From: PALSA-1003 sp963791945
Lineage (GTDB): Bacteria > Pseudomonadota > Gammaproteobacteria > Burkholderiales > Casimicrobiaceae
Direction: 5' to 3'
NCBI GenBank assembly: GCA_963791945.1
Contig: CAWBUD010000002.1
Location: forward strand, 1,240,001 to 1,304,000
DNA length: 64,000 nucleotides
The notes beneath the pieces are model-generated. The model was not told the origin of the DNA. It was given only the letters and a program-made list of their open reading frames with translations, and ran no database searches. This document shows positions 8,520-16,978 of this stretch, in pieces. Position numbers and translations under genes: made by a program. Numbering within the stretch: the stretch's first letter is position 1; each line of letters starts with the position of its first letter.

Positions 8520-9439
8520 GGCTTCGCCGGCGCAGCGAATGTCACGGGATGACCGCCGAAGCTCTTGCGCATCATGGCCAGCACGCGATCGGCATAGGCT
8601 CCGTTGCCCTGGCTCGCGAAGCGCATCGAGAGCGCGAGCGCAAGCACCGGTGCGGGGATACCGAGCTCGACGGCCTCGGCTGCGCTCCAGCGTCCTTCGC
8701 CGGAATCGGCGACGACCGGCGCGATGCCGTCGAGCTCGGCATCGGCGCGCAGGAACTCCGCGGTCAGGTCCAGCAGCCACGAGCGCACCACGCTGCCGTG
8801 GCGCCACGTCTCGGCCACTGCCGCGACGTCGAGCGAGAACTCCTTCTTCGCCTTCAGCAAAGCGAAGCCCTCCGCGAGCGACTGCATCATGCCGTACTCG
8901 ACCCCGTTGTGGATCATCTTCACGAAATGTCCCGAGCCGCTCGGCCCGCAATGCAGCCATCCCTGGTCCGGGGCGGGGGCGAGCAGCTTCACGATCGGCT
9001 CGACCGCGCGCGCCGCCGCGGGCGAGCCGCCGAACATCAGCGTATAGCCCTCCTCCAGTCCCCAGATCCCGCCTGAAACGCCGCAGTCGATGAAGCGCAC
9101 GCCGTAGCTCGCGAGATCGACTGCGCGGCGCACCGAATCCTTGTAGAAGGCATTGCCCCCGTCGACGATCACGTCCTCCGCGCTGAGCCGAGGCGCGAGC
9201 GCCGCGATGGTCTCCTCGGTCAACTCCCCGGCCGGAACCATCAGCCACACGATGCGTGGCGCAGGGAGCGCATGCACGAGCGCTTCCAGGTCCTCGACCG
9301 CCGTGAAACCGGACGTATCCGCCAGCGACGCTCTCGCGCCGGCATCCGGGTCGAAGCCGGTCACCTCCACGCCGCCGCGCGTGAGTCGCCTCGTCATGTT
9401 GGCGCCCATGCGTCCCAGACCTACCATCCCGATGTGCAT
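8516..9439 (-). CDS. gnd: 6-phosphogluconate dehydrogenase, decarboxylating (short form)
   Basis: Oxidative decarboxylation of 6-phosphogluconate to ribulose 5-phosphate. At 307 residues this is the short, GndA/YqeC-like form, often NAD-preferring, rather than the 470-residue E. coli type. Rossmann motif GLGRMGANM sits at the N-terminus, DGGNAFYKDS and GVSGGIWGLEEGYTLM follow, and the substrate/catalytic segment GPSGSGHFVKMIHNGVEYG carries the conserved lysine. The ATG at 9439 (MHIGMVGLG) is chosen over an upstream in-frame start because it begins directly with the dinucleotide fold. First gene of the gnd-gntK-metC group. Confidence 0.92.
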   Translation of the reverse strand: MHIGMVGLGRMGANMTRRLTRGGVEVTGFDPDAGARASLADTSGFTAVEDLEALVHALPAPRIVWLMVPAGELTEETIAALAPRLSAEDVIVDGGNAFYKDSVRRAVDLASYGVRFIDCGVSGGIWGLEEGYTLMFGGSPAAARAVEPIVKLLAPAPDQGWLHCGPSGSGHFVKMIHNGVEYGMMQSLAEGFALLKAKKEFSLDVAAVAETWRHGSVVRSWLLDLTAEFLRADAELDGIAPVVADSGEGRWSAAEAVELGIPAPVLALALSMRFASQGNGAYADRVLAMMRKSFGGHPVTFAAPAKP

Positions 9440-9545
9440 GCCGACTGTTACTCCAACGGGGAAAGGACCGATGCTACCGAAAGGCGATGCGCGAGCCAAA
9501 TGCGAGGCACATTCGGGGCGTCGCAGCGCTCGGAGCCCGGAGCCT

Positions 9546-9637
9546 GTAGCCCGGGCTGAGCGCTCTAGCGCGATGCCCGGAGAGAAGCTACGCGGTCACG
9601 GCTGTCCCCGGGGTTCGCTCCCCTCACACCGGGCTAC
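9546..9637. repeat. Palindromic interspersed-repeat-like element
   Basis: GTAGCCCGG at 9546-9554 is exactly mirrored by CCGGGCTAC at 9629-9637. Between them are degenerate GC-rich arms (GATGCCCGG, CCCCGGGGTT) of the kind seen in dispersed palindromic repeats of Betaproteobacteria. The right end supplies the TAG stop codon of the DMT transporter gene. Copy number elsewhere cannot be seen from one window. Confidence 0.5.
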
Positions 9638-10503
9638 GCTCTCGCGCGCGTCGCCCAGAGCGCGGCTCCGACGACAAGCGCCGCACCCGCGAGCGTGCGC
9701 GCGCCCGGCGTTTCGCCCAGCAGCAGGAATGCGAGCGCGATGCCGTAGACGGGCTCGAGCGCAGCGACCACGCTCGCGGTGTGCGCCGAAATTGCCCGCA
9801 TGCTGCCGATGAAGAGCGTGTGCGCAAGTGCGGTACACACGACGCCGAGCACGACGAGAAGCAGCAGATCGCTCGTATTGGGCACCGCTGCGGCCATGAG
9901 CGCGAGCGGCGCGAGGCATACCGCAGCGCAGGCGTTCTGCCAAAGCGCGATGGTCCCCGCGGGATAACGCACCGCCAGCGATCGATTGCCCACGGCGAGT
10001 ATGGCGAAGGTGAATCCTGAAACGACGCCCCACGCGAGTCCCTGAACGGTGTGGTTCGCCCACCGAAACTCCGGGATCAGAAGCAGAAGCCCGCTCGTGA
10101 CCAGCGCGGCGGTCACCCACTCGGCGCCGCGCAGTCCGCGCTGACGCAGCGCCGCTTCGACCAACAGCACGAACAGCGGAAAGCTCGCGAAGCCGAGCAG
10201 GCCGACGGCGACGCTCGCCACCTGGATGGCCTGGAAGAACGCGACCCAGTGCAGCGCCAGCAGGGCGCCATTGATCGCGAAGCGCCACTCCACCCTGCCG
10301 CCGAAGGGCGCGGCCGGCTCGCGTCGCAGCCCCATCAGCACGGCGAGCGCCGCGCTCGCGACGAGCGCTCGCCCCAGGACGATGGTGACAGGCGGCAGCG
10401 TCAGCCACTTTCCGAACAGCCCGGCGAATCCGAACAGCGCGACGGCGAGATGCAACGCCGCGAGTGCTCGCGCTCGCGACGGCGGCGATTCGTTCGGGTC
10501 CAT
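9634..10503 (-). CDS. EamA/DMT family transporter
   Basis: Inner-membrane protein of 289 residues with two EamA repeats and about ten hydrophobic helices (LHLAVALFGFAGLFGKW, GALLALHWVAFFQAIQVAS, WGVVSGFTFAILAVGNRSLA, LEPVYGIALAFLLLGE). DMT carriers commonly export amino acids or other metabolites; no substrate can be assigned. The ATG at 10503 is used; the frame stays open far upstream but there it runs antisense through the glutamine-synthetase-like gene. Divergent from that gene with only 72 bases between starts, so co-regulation with the gamma-glutamylation operon is possible. The stop codon lies inside a palindromic repeat. Confidence 0.85.
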   Translation of the reverse strand: MDPNESPPSRARALAALHLAVALFGFAGLFGKWLTLPPVTIVLGRALVASAALAVLMGLRREPAAPFGGRVEWRFAINGALLALHWVAFFQAIQVASVAVGLLGFASFPLFVLLVEAALRQRGLRGAEWVTAALVTSGLLLLIPEFRWANHTVQGLAWGVVSGFTFAILAVGNRSLAVRYPAGTIALWQNACAAVCLAPLALMAAAVPNTSDLLLLVVLGVVCTALAHTLFIGSMRAISAHTASVVAALEPVYGIALAFLLLGETPGARTLAGAALVVGAALWATRARA

Positions 10504-10540
10504 CGCCCGGATTGTGCCATCGAGGCGCGGTCGCCCGCGG

Positions 10541-10546
10541 TACAAT
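10541..10546 (+). promoter_or_regulatory. Possible -10 element for the glutamine-synthetase-like operon
   Basis: TACAAT lies 30 bases before the ATG at 10576, in the 72-base divergent gap. No convincing -35 hexamer is present at 16-18 bases upstream, so the call is weak. Confidence 0.25.
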
Positions 10547-10575
10547 CGCGCTCGCGAACACCAGGGGAAAGAGGC

Positions 10576-11949
10576 ATGCCGCAGAACACATCCGTCAAGA
10601 AGGTGCTCGACGCCGTGCGCAACGCCGCCGGCACCCGGGTGAAGGTCGCGGTGTCGGATATCGACGGCGTGCTGCGCGGCAAGTACCTCCACAAGGACAA
10701 GTTCTTCTCCGCCGCGGACGGGGGATTCGGCTTCTGCGACGTGGTGTTCGGCTGGGACATGAACGACCAGTGCTACGACAACACGACGCTGACCGGATGG
10801 CACAAGGGCTTTCCCGATGCGGTGGCGAAGATCGACCTCGGCACGCATCGCAGCGTGCCGTGGGACGACCACGTGCCGTTCTTCCTCGGCGATTTCGTGA
10901 TGCAGAAGAACGGCCGGGAGGTGCCCCACCCGATCTGCCCGCGTCAGGTCTTGAAGCGCGTGCTCAAGCGCGCGGAGAAGCTCGGCTTCGTGCCAATGTG
11001 CGGCGTGGAATTCGAATGGTTCAACTTCGCCGAGACGCCCCAGACGTGGGCGGCGAAAGGCTACATCCGTCCCGAGCCGATCACGCCCGGCATGTTCGGC
11101 TATTCACTCCTGCGCGCCGGCGCGAACCGCGATTTCTTCAAGGCGCTGATGGTCGAGATGGCCGAATTCGGCGTGCCGATCGAAGGGCTGCACACCGAGA
11201 CCGGGCCCGGGGTGTACGAAGCGGCGATTCTCTTCTCGGAGGCGCTCGAGGCGGCCGATCGGGCGATCCTGTTCAAGACCGGCGCGAAGGAGATCGGCGC
11301 GCGCTTCGGCATCATGCCGAGCTTCATGGCCAAGTGGAATCCTCAGTACCCCGGCTGCTCGGGGCACGTCCACCAGAGCCTTTCCGACGGCACGAGTAAC
11401 CTGTTTCACGATCCGAAGAACAAGGTCGGCATGAGCAAGCTCTTCGAAAGCTACCTTGCCGGACAACTCGCGGCGCTGCTGGAGCTCGCGCCGATGTACT
11501 GGCCGACGATCAACAGCTACAAGCGACTCGTCGACGGCTTCTGGGCGCCGGTCAAGCCGACCTGGGGACTGGACAACCGCACCGCGAGCTTCCGAGTCAT
11601 CGCTGCGTCGCCGAAGTCGACGCGGCTGGAAACGCGCTGCCCGGGCGCCGACATGAATCCCTATCTCGCGGTCGCGGCCTGCATCGCCGCGGGGCTGGAC
11701 GGCGTCGAGAAAAGCCTCAAGCTCACCGCGAAGCCGATCGAAGGGACCAATGTGGGCGCCGAGAACGTGCCGCGCGCGCCGCGCACGCTGATCGAGACCA
11801 CGCGCAACTTCCGCAACTCGAAGGTCGCCCGCGACTGGTTCGGCGACGATTTCGTCGACCACTTCGCGGCCACGCGGGAGTGGGAATGGCGCCAATGGCT
11901 CGACGGCGTGACCGACTGGGAGCTCAGGCGCTACTTCGAGATCATATGA
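10576..11949 (+). CDS. Glutamine synthetase family ligase (PuuA/GlnA4-like, probable gamma-glutamyl-amine ligase)
   Basis: ATP-dependent ligase of the GlnA fold, 457 residues, but diverged from housekeeping glutamine synthetase. The N-terminus has SDIDGVLRGKYL (beta-grasp domain); the catalytic barrel shows EFEWFNF, EGLHTETGPGVYEAAI, GCSGHVHQSL and NRTASFRV-type segments. Paralogues such as PuuA and Streptomyces GlnA4 join glutamate to putrescine or ethanolamine. The ATG at 10576 follows GGGGAAAGAGG. It heads a coupled operon: its TGA overlaps the next ATG (ATGA), followed by alcohol and aldehyde dehydrogenases and a PuuD-like hydrolase, which strongly suggests gamma-glutamylation of an amine or amino alcohol rather than ammonia assimilation. 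Confidence 0.85.
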   Translation: MPQNTSVKKVLDAVRNAAGTRVKVAVSDIDGVLRGKYLHKDKFFSAADGGFGFCDVVFGWDMNDQCYDNTTLTGWHKGFPDAVAKIDLGTHRSVPWDDHVPFFLGDFVMQKNGREVPHPICPRQVLKRVLKRAEKLGFVPMCGVEFEWFNFAETPQTWAAKGYIRPEPITPGMFGYSLLRAGANRDFFKALMVEMAEFGVPIEGLHTETGPGVYEAAILFSEALEAADRAILFKTGAKEIGARFGIMPSFMAKWNPQYPGCSGHVHQSLSDGTSNLFHDPKNKVGMSKLFESYLAGQLAALLELAPMYWPTINSYKRLVDGFWAPVKPTWGLDNRTASFRVIAASPKSTRLETRCPGADMNPYLAVAACIAAGLDGVEKSLKLTAKPIEGTNVGAENVPRAPRTLIETTRNFRNSKVARDWFGDDFVDHFAATREWEWRQWLDGVTDWELRRYFEII

Positions 11950-13559
11950 CGCCGAGTCGTCTTCGCAACGCGGGTCCTCGCTCCCGCTGCTTCCTTTTGC
12001 TTGCGGCGCTGCTGCTCGCCGGCCCCCTTCCGGCCGCGACCCTGCGCTTCGCGAGCGGCTTCGACCCGCAGTCGCTCGATCCCCACGCGCTCGCGCTCCA
12101 GTACCAGACGCGGGTCGTGAGCCAGATCTACGAATCGCTCGTGTTCCGCGACCGCAACTTCGCGATCGAGCCTGCGCTCGCGGTCTCGTGGCAGCAGCTC
12201 GAGCCCACGCGTTGGCGCTTCAAGCTGCGCCCGAACGTGAAGTTCCACGACGGTAGGCCCTTCACCGCGGACGACGTGGTGTTCTCCATCCAGCGCGCGC
12301 TCTCCAAGCTCTCGCAGCGCTCGTTCCAGCTTCGCGGCATCACGGAAGCGCGCAAGGTGGACGATCTGACGATCGACTTCATTCTGAGCGCGCCCGACGC
12401 CGTGCTGCCCGAGAAGCTCATTTACGTCGGCATCATGAGCCGGGCGTGGGCGGCTGCGCACGGCGTGCTCGAGCCCCAGAACTACAACGCGAAGCAGGAG
12501 ACTTTCGCGGTGCGCCACAGCAACGGCACGGGCCCCTACAAGCTCAAGAGCTACGAGTCGGATTCGCGGACCGTCCTCCTGGCCAATCCCGACTGGTGGG
12601 GCAAGCGCGGCAACGTCGATGAAGCCATCTATGTGGTCATCCAGTCGGACGCGACCCGGCTCGCCGCGCTCGTGTCGGGCGACGTCGACTTCGTGATCGA
12701 TCCTCCGTTCCAGGACGTGCCCAGGCTCAAGGCGGAGGGCCGCTTCAAGCTCGCACAGATCAGCGACATCGGCTTGCAGTACATCGGGTTCGACCAGAGC
12801 CGCTCCGAGCTCGAGTTCTCCGACATCAAGGGTCGCAATCCATTCAAGGACCTGCGGGTCCGGCGCGCCGTCTATCAGGCGATCGACATCGACACGATCG
12901 TGTCCAAGGTGCTGCGCGGACAGGCCACCGCGACGGGCTCGTTCCTGTCGCCGCTGGTCGACGGCTCGCTCGAGGAGCTCGACCGCCGCCTGCCTTACGA
13001 TCCCGCCGCGGCCCGCAAGCTGCTGAAGGAGGCAGGCTATCCGGACGGCTTCGCGGTGACGCTCGATTGCGTCAACGCCTCGTACCGCGCCGCCGTCTGC
13101 CAGGCAATCACGGGCATGCTGGCGCAGATCGGCATCCGCGTGACGTTCCAGCCCTGGCCCACAGCGACCTTTTTTCCAAAGCTCACCCAGGCCACGTCGA
13201 GCTTCTTCGAATTCGGCTGGTCGCCTCTGACCGACGCGTGGCCGACGCTCAACGCCATCGTGCACAGCTACGGCGCCGACGGCGCGGGGACTTTCAACGG
13301 CGGGCGCTATTCCAATCCCAAGCTCGACCAGGTCATCGATGCGATCCGGGTCGAGCCTGATATCGCCCGGCGCCGCCAGCTCGTCGGCGATGCTCTGCGG
13401 CTCATGCAAAGCGACCTGCCGCTCATTCCGCTGTACCGGCGCACGTTGAGCTGGGTGATGCGCCCGGACATCAGTGTCGCGCAGTGGCCGAACGACATTC
13501 TCGAGCTTCGCTTCGTCGAGATCGGCGAGGCCAAAGTCCAGGGAGCGAGCGCTCGATGA
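11946..13559 (+). CDS. ABC transporter substrate-binding protein, family 5 (DppA/OppA-like)
   Basis: Periplasmic solute-binding protein of 537 residues. Residues 1-31 form a signal peptide (CFLLLAALLLAGPLPAA). The SBP_bac_5 fold is indicated by FDPQSLDPHALA, WRFKLRPNVKFHDGRPFTADDVVFS and the C-terminal LPLIPLYRRTLSWV. Members bind peptides, but also amines, opines and nickel. The start overlaps the preceding stop (ATGA) and its own stop overlaps the next gene, so it is an integral member of the gamma-glutamylation operon. No permease or ATPase gene accompanies it in the window; it must use components encoded elsewhere or act as a sensor. Confidence 0.87.
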   Translation: MTPSRLRNAGPRSRCFLLLAALLLAGPLPAATLRFASGFDPQSLDPHALALQYQTRVVSQIYESLVFRDRNFAIEPALAVSWQQLEPTRWRFKLRPNVKFHDGRPFTADDVVFSIQRALSKLSQRSFQLRGITEARKVDDLTIDFILSAPDAVLPEKLIYVGIMSRAWAAAHGVLEPQNYNAKQETFAVRHSNGTGPYKLKSYESDSRTVLLANPDWWGKRGNVDEAIYVVIQSDATRLAALVSGDVDFVIDPPFQDVPRLKAEGRFKLAQISDIGLQYIGFDQSRSELEFSDIKGRNPFKDLRVRRAVYQAIDIDTIVSKVLRGQATATGSFLSPLVDGSLEELDRRLPYDPAAARKLLKEAGYPDGFAVTLDCVNASYRAAVCQAITGMLAQIGIRVTFQPWPTATFFPKLTQATSSFFEFGWSPLTDAWPTLNAIVHSYGADGAGTFNGGRYSNPKLDQVIDAIRVEPDIARRRQLVGDALRLMQSDLPLIPLYRRTLSWVMRPDISVAQWPNDILELRFVEIGEAKVQGASAR

Positions 13560-14716
13560 CGATTCACCGTTTCGCTTTTCCGACCGCGATCCTGTTCGGC
13601 GCCGGCGCTCGCAGGCTCGTCGCCGAGCATCTCGCCGCGCAAGGGCTCGAGCGGCCGCTGATCGTCACTGATCGAGGCATCGCACGGTTGCCTCTCCTCG
13701 CCGGGTTCCTCGCCGACCTGCACCGGCTGCACGTCGCGGTGCACTCCGACATCGGCGGCAATCCGGTGAAGAAGCAGGTCGTCGACGGCGTCGCGGCGTA
13801 TCGCTCGCATCGCGCCGATTCGATCATCGGGCTGGGCGGCGGCGCAGCACTCGACGTCGCCAAGGCGATCGCCCTGATGGCCGTCCACGAAGGCGATGTC
13901 CTGGAATACGCATGGGACCATCCGCAGGTGCGACCGATCGAGCGCGACCTGCCCTATTTCGTCGCACTGCCGACGACCGCCGGCACCGGCTCCGAGGTCG
14001 GGCGCTCGAGCGTGATTTCCGACGACAAGACGCATGTGAAGAAGATCATCTTCTCGCCCCGGTTGCTGGCGAAGGCGGTCTTCGCCGATCCGGAGCTCAC
14101 GCTCGACCTCCCGCCCGCCATCACCGCCGCCACCGGCATGGACGCCCTCACGCACAACGTCGAGTCCTATCTCTCCCCGGCCTATCACCCGCTGTGCGAC
14201 GGCATCGCGCTCGAAGGCGCGCGCATCGCCGCGAAGGCGCTGCGCACGGCGGTCCGCGAGCCGCACAACCTTCAGGCGCGCTCGGACATGATGATGTCCT
14301 CGATGATGGGCGCGATCGCCTTCCAGAAAGACCTCGGCGCCGTGCATTCTTGCGCGCATGCGCTGTCCGCCGTCGCGGACCTGCACCACGGCCTCGCCAA
14401 CGGGATCATGATCGACCATGTCATGCGCTTCAATCTGTCGGCCGCGACCGCGAAGATGGCGGAGCTCGCCCACGTGGCAGGAGTCGCCAAGCCAGGCGAT
14501 CAGCCGAGCGCGGCGGCATTCGTCGACTGGCTGAGCCGCCTCAAGCGCGATCTCGACATCCCCGCCGGCCTCGCCGCGTATCAGGCGAAGCGGCCGGTGA
14601 CGCGGGCGGACATCCCTGCGCTGGTGGAAGTCGCGATCAAAGACACCTGTCACCAGACCAATCCGCGGCCGTGCACGCGCGAGGATTTCGCACGCATCTT
14701 CGAGCAGGCGATCTAG
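13556..14716 (+). CDS. Iron-containing (group III) alcohol dehydrogenase
   Basis: 386-residue Fe-ADH family enzyme. The NAD(P) loop GLGGGAALDVAK is at about 92-103, followed by PTTAGTGSEV. The metal ligands expected for FucO-like enzymes are in place: Asp196 and His200 (MDALTHNVE), His264 (GAVHSCAHAL) and His278 (DLHHGLANG). The ATG overlaps the upstream TGA (ATGA). In this operon it occupies the step held by the amine oxidase PuuB in the classical putrescine pathway, so the ligase substrate probably carries a primary alcohol (inference). It should feed the aldehyde dehydrogenase encoded two genes downstream. Confidence 0.9.
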   Translation: MTIHRFAFPTAILFGAGARRLVAEHLAAQGLERPLIVTDRGIARLPLLAGFLADLHRLHVAVHSDIGGNPVKKQVVDGVAAYRSHRADSIIGLGGGAALDVAKAIALMAVHEGDVLEYAWDHPQVRPIERDLPYFVALPTTAGTGSEVGRSSVISDDKTHVKKIIFSPRLLAKAVFADPELTLDLPPAITAATGMDALTHNVESYLSPAYHPLCDGIALEGARIAAKALRTAVREPHNLQARSDMMMSSMMGAIAFQKDLGAVHSCAHALSAVADLHHGLANGIMIDHVMRFNLSAATAKMAELAHVAGVAKPGDQPSAAAFVDWLSRLKRDLDIPAGLAAYQAKRPVTRADIPALVEVAIKDTCHQTNPRPCTREDFARIFEQAI

Positions 14717-14755
14717 GATGTGCATCTTCAGGGTCGTGCGAACCAAAGTCACCGT

Positions 14756-14787
14756 GTCCTCGCTCAGTTACCTCAATGAGCGGGGAC
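14756..14787 (+). promoter_or_regulatory. RNA hairpin in the leader of the PuuD-like gene
   Basis: GTCCTCGCTCA (14756-14766) pairs with TGAGCGGGGAC (14777-14787): 11 pairs with a single wobble and a 10-base loop. The right arm contains GCGGGG, the only purine-rich stretch before the ATG at 14801, so the stem could limit ribosome access. No U-tract follows, which argues against an intrinsic terminator. Confidence 0.35.
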
Positions 14788-14800
14788 GACAGCGAAGCCC

Positions 14801-15565
14801 ATGCTGAAGATCGGCATTTCCGCCTGTTTCTTCCATCCCGATCCGCGGCGGGCGGTTTTCAAGGGCAAGACGCTGCAGTACGTCGAGCAGCAGATGGCGC
14901 ACTGGGTCATGCAGAAGGACTCGATGGCCCTGATGATTCCGTCCCCCGAAGGTGATTCCCGCCGTCCGGAGAGCCGCGTGACCGTCGCCGACTACGCGCG
15001 CGAGCTGGACGGCCTGGTGCTCATGGGCGGCTCGGACGTCGCGCCGGAGAGCTACGGCGAGACGCCGCTCGAACCTGCATGGGCCGGCGACCGGATCCGC
15101 GACGATTACGAGATCGCGCTCTTTCACGCCTTCGTCGCCGCGGGCAAGCCGGTGCTCGGCGTCTGTCGCGGCGCGCAGGTCATCAATGTGGCGCAGGGCG
15201 GGACGCTCTACCAGGACATCGCGCTCCAGGTTCCCGGCGCGCTCAATCATCGCAACTGGGACATCTACGACCGCAACAGCCATGCGACGTCGCTGGTTGC
15301 CGGCTCCGGCATTTCGCTGCTCTACCCGAAACTGACTCTCACCAAGACCAACTCGGTGCACCACCAGGCGGTGAAGGACCTGGGGCGCGAGCTGGTCGTC
15401 GAAGCCTGGTCGGAGCCCGACCACGTCGTCGAGGCGATCCGGTGGACCGGCCCTTCGTACGTCTTCGCGGTGCAATGGCATCCCGAGTTCCACGATCGCA
15501 CCGATCTTTCCTTCATCGACGACACGCCGATACTCGACGATTTTCTCGCCCGCGCCCGCCGCTGA
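14801..15565 (+). CDS. Class I glutamine amidotransferase-like hydrolase (peptidase C26, PuuD-like)
   Basis: 254-residue cytoplasmic hydrolase of the gamma-glutamyl-GABA hydrolase family, which cleaves gamma-glutamyl amides to free glutamate. The catalytic triad is readable: Cys122 in GVCRGAQVINV, His227 and Glu229 in FAVQWHPEF. LVLMGGSDVAPESYGE is the typical oxyanion-side motif. It sits between the alcohol and aldehyde dehydrogenase genes and is the logical last step of the pathway, removing the glutamate attached by the glutamine-synthetase-like ligase. An 84-base leader with a hairpin separates it from the alcohol dehydrogenase. Confidence 0.88.
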   Translation: MLKIGISACFFHPDPRRAVFKGKTLQYVEQQMAHWVMQKDSMALMIPSPEGDSRRPESRVTVADYARELDGLVLMGGSDVAPESYGETPLEPAWAGDRIRDDYEIALFHAFVAAGKPVLGVCRGAQVINVAQGGTLYQDIALQVPGALNHRNWDIYDRNSHATSLVAGSGISLLYPKLTLTKTNSVHHQAVKDLGRELVVEAWSEPDHVVEAIRWTGPSYVFAVQWHPEFHDRTDLSFIDDTPILDDFLARARR

Positions 15566-15572
15566 ATCCCGC

Positions 15573-16943
15573 ATGAAGCTCTTCAATCCCGCGACCGGGG
15601 CCGTGATCACGGACATCCCTGAGGACGGCGCCTTCGCCGTGCGCCGGAAATACGAGCGTGCCCGCGTGGCGCAGCCGGCTTGGGCCGCGTTCTCCCTGCG
15701 AAAGCGAGTCGACGCGATCCGCGCCTTCCGCGACTGCATCACCGCCCGCCAGGAAACGCTGGCGCGCACGCTGACCCAGGAAGTCGGCAAGCCGATCGTG
15801 CAGTCGAGGAACGAGTTGAACGGCCTTGTCAAGCGCATCGATTTCTTCGTTACGGAAGCGGCGCGCGCGCTCCGCGACGAAAAGGTCTACGCCGACGACA
15901 AGGAGAAGCTCGAAGAGCGGATTTCGCACGAGCCGCTGGGCGTGATCGCCAACATCTCGGCGTGGAATTATCCTTACTTCGTCGGCAGCAATGTCTTCGT
16001 CCCGGCGCTGCTCGCCGGCAACAGCGTTCTGTACAAGCCGTCGGAGTTCGCTACGCTGACCGGGCAGCACATCGCCGAGATGATGCACACGGCAGGCGTG
16101 CCGCAGGATGCCTTCATCACGGTCATCGGCGGCGCCAAGACCGGTGCGGCGCTCCTGCGGCAGCCGGTCGACGGGATTTTCTTCACCGGGTCGTACGCGA
16201 CCGGCGCGAAGATCGGCGCGGCGGCGGGCCGCAGGATGATCAAGGCCCAGCTGGAGCTCGGAGGCAAGGATCCCGTCTACGTCTGCGAAGACGTGGACGT
16301 CAAGGCCGCCGCGGCGAGCCTCGCCGACGGCGCGTTCTACAACACGGGACAGTCGTGCTGCTCGGTCGAGCGCATCTATGTCGATGCGCGCATCCACGAC
16401 GCGTTCGTGACCGCCTTTCTCGCCGAAGTGAAGGGCTTCAAAGTCGGCGATCCGATGAACGAGTCCACTTACATCGGACCCATCACTCGCAAGCCGCAGC
16501 TCGACGTGCTCCGTCGCCAGGTCGCCGATGCGATGCGCAAGGGCGCGAAGCTCTTGACCGGCGGCCACGTCGTCAATGGCAGAGGCAACTGGTTCGAGCC
16601 GACGGTGTTCGTCGACGTCGACCACCGCATGGCGTTGATGAAGGACGAGAGCTTCGGACCGATCATCGGCATTCAGAAAGTCGCGAACGACGAGGAAGCA
16701 GTGGGGCTCATGAACGACACGGAGTACGGGCTGACCGCCGGCGTCTACTCCGCCGACGAAAAACGCGCGCGCCGCATCCTGGCGCGAGTGCGTGCCGGTT
16801 CGGCCTATTGGAACTGCTGCGACCGGGTGAGCCCGCGCCTGCCCTGGTCGGGCGTCGGCCACTCGGGCATCGGCTTGACGCTGTCGACCTACGGCATCCA
16901 GACCTTCACCCGAACGAAGGCCTGGCATCTGCGAGGGGCGTGA
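15573..16943 (+). CDS. Aldehyde dehydrogenase family protein
   Basis: NAD(P)-dependent aldehyde dehydrogenase of 456 residues. Catalytic Cys262 is in NTGQSCCSVERI and general-base Glu228 in AQLELGGKDP; the cofactor segment ISAWNYPYFVG and the glycine motif FTGSYATGAKIG are intact. It starts 7 bases after the hydrolase stop, so translation is probably coupled. Predicted role: oxidise the gamma-glutamyl-amino-aldehyde made by the Fe-alcohol dehydrogenase, equivalent to PuuC. Last gene of the operon; it converges with folD over a 35-base gap. Confidence 0.9.
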   Translation: MKLFNPATGAVITDIPEDGAFAVRRKYERARVAQPAWAAFSLRKRVDAIRAFRDCITARQETLARTLTQEVGKPIVQSRNELNGLVKRIDFFVTEAARALRDEKVYADDKEKLEERISHEPLGVIANISAWNYPYFVGSNVFVPALLAGNSVLYKPSEFATLTGQHIAEMMHTAGVPQDAFITVIGGAKTGAALLRQPVDGIFFTGSYATGAKIGAAAGRRMIKAQLELGGKDPVYVCEDVDVKAAAASLADGAFYNTGQSCCSVERIYVDARIHDAFVTAFLAEVKGFKVGDPMNESTYIGPITRKPQLDVLRRQVADAMRKGAKLLTGGHVVNGRGNWFEPTVFVDVDHRMALMKDESFGPIIGIQKVANDEEAVGLMNDTEYGLTAGVYSADEKRARRILARVRAGSAYWNCCDRVSPRLPWSGVGHSGIGLTLSTYGIQTFTRTKAWHLRGA

Positions 16944-16978
16944 GTGTCTACGACCGTTGGGAGTGTCGGTCGAACGGC

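Noticed and set aside
16951..16972. CGACCG/CGGTCG repeat between convergent ALDH and folD genes
   Set aside because: Only six pairs with a 10-base loop and no T-run; too weak to call a terminator.
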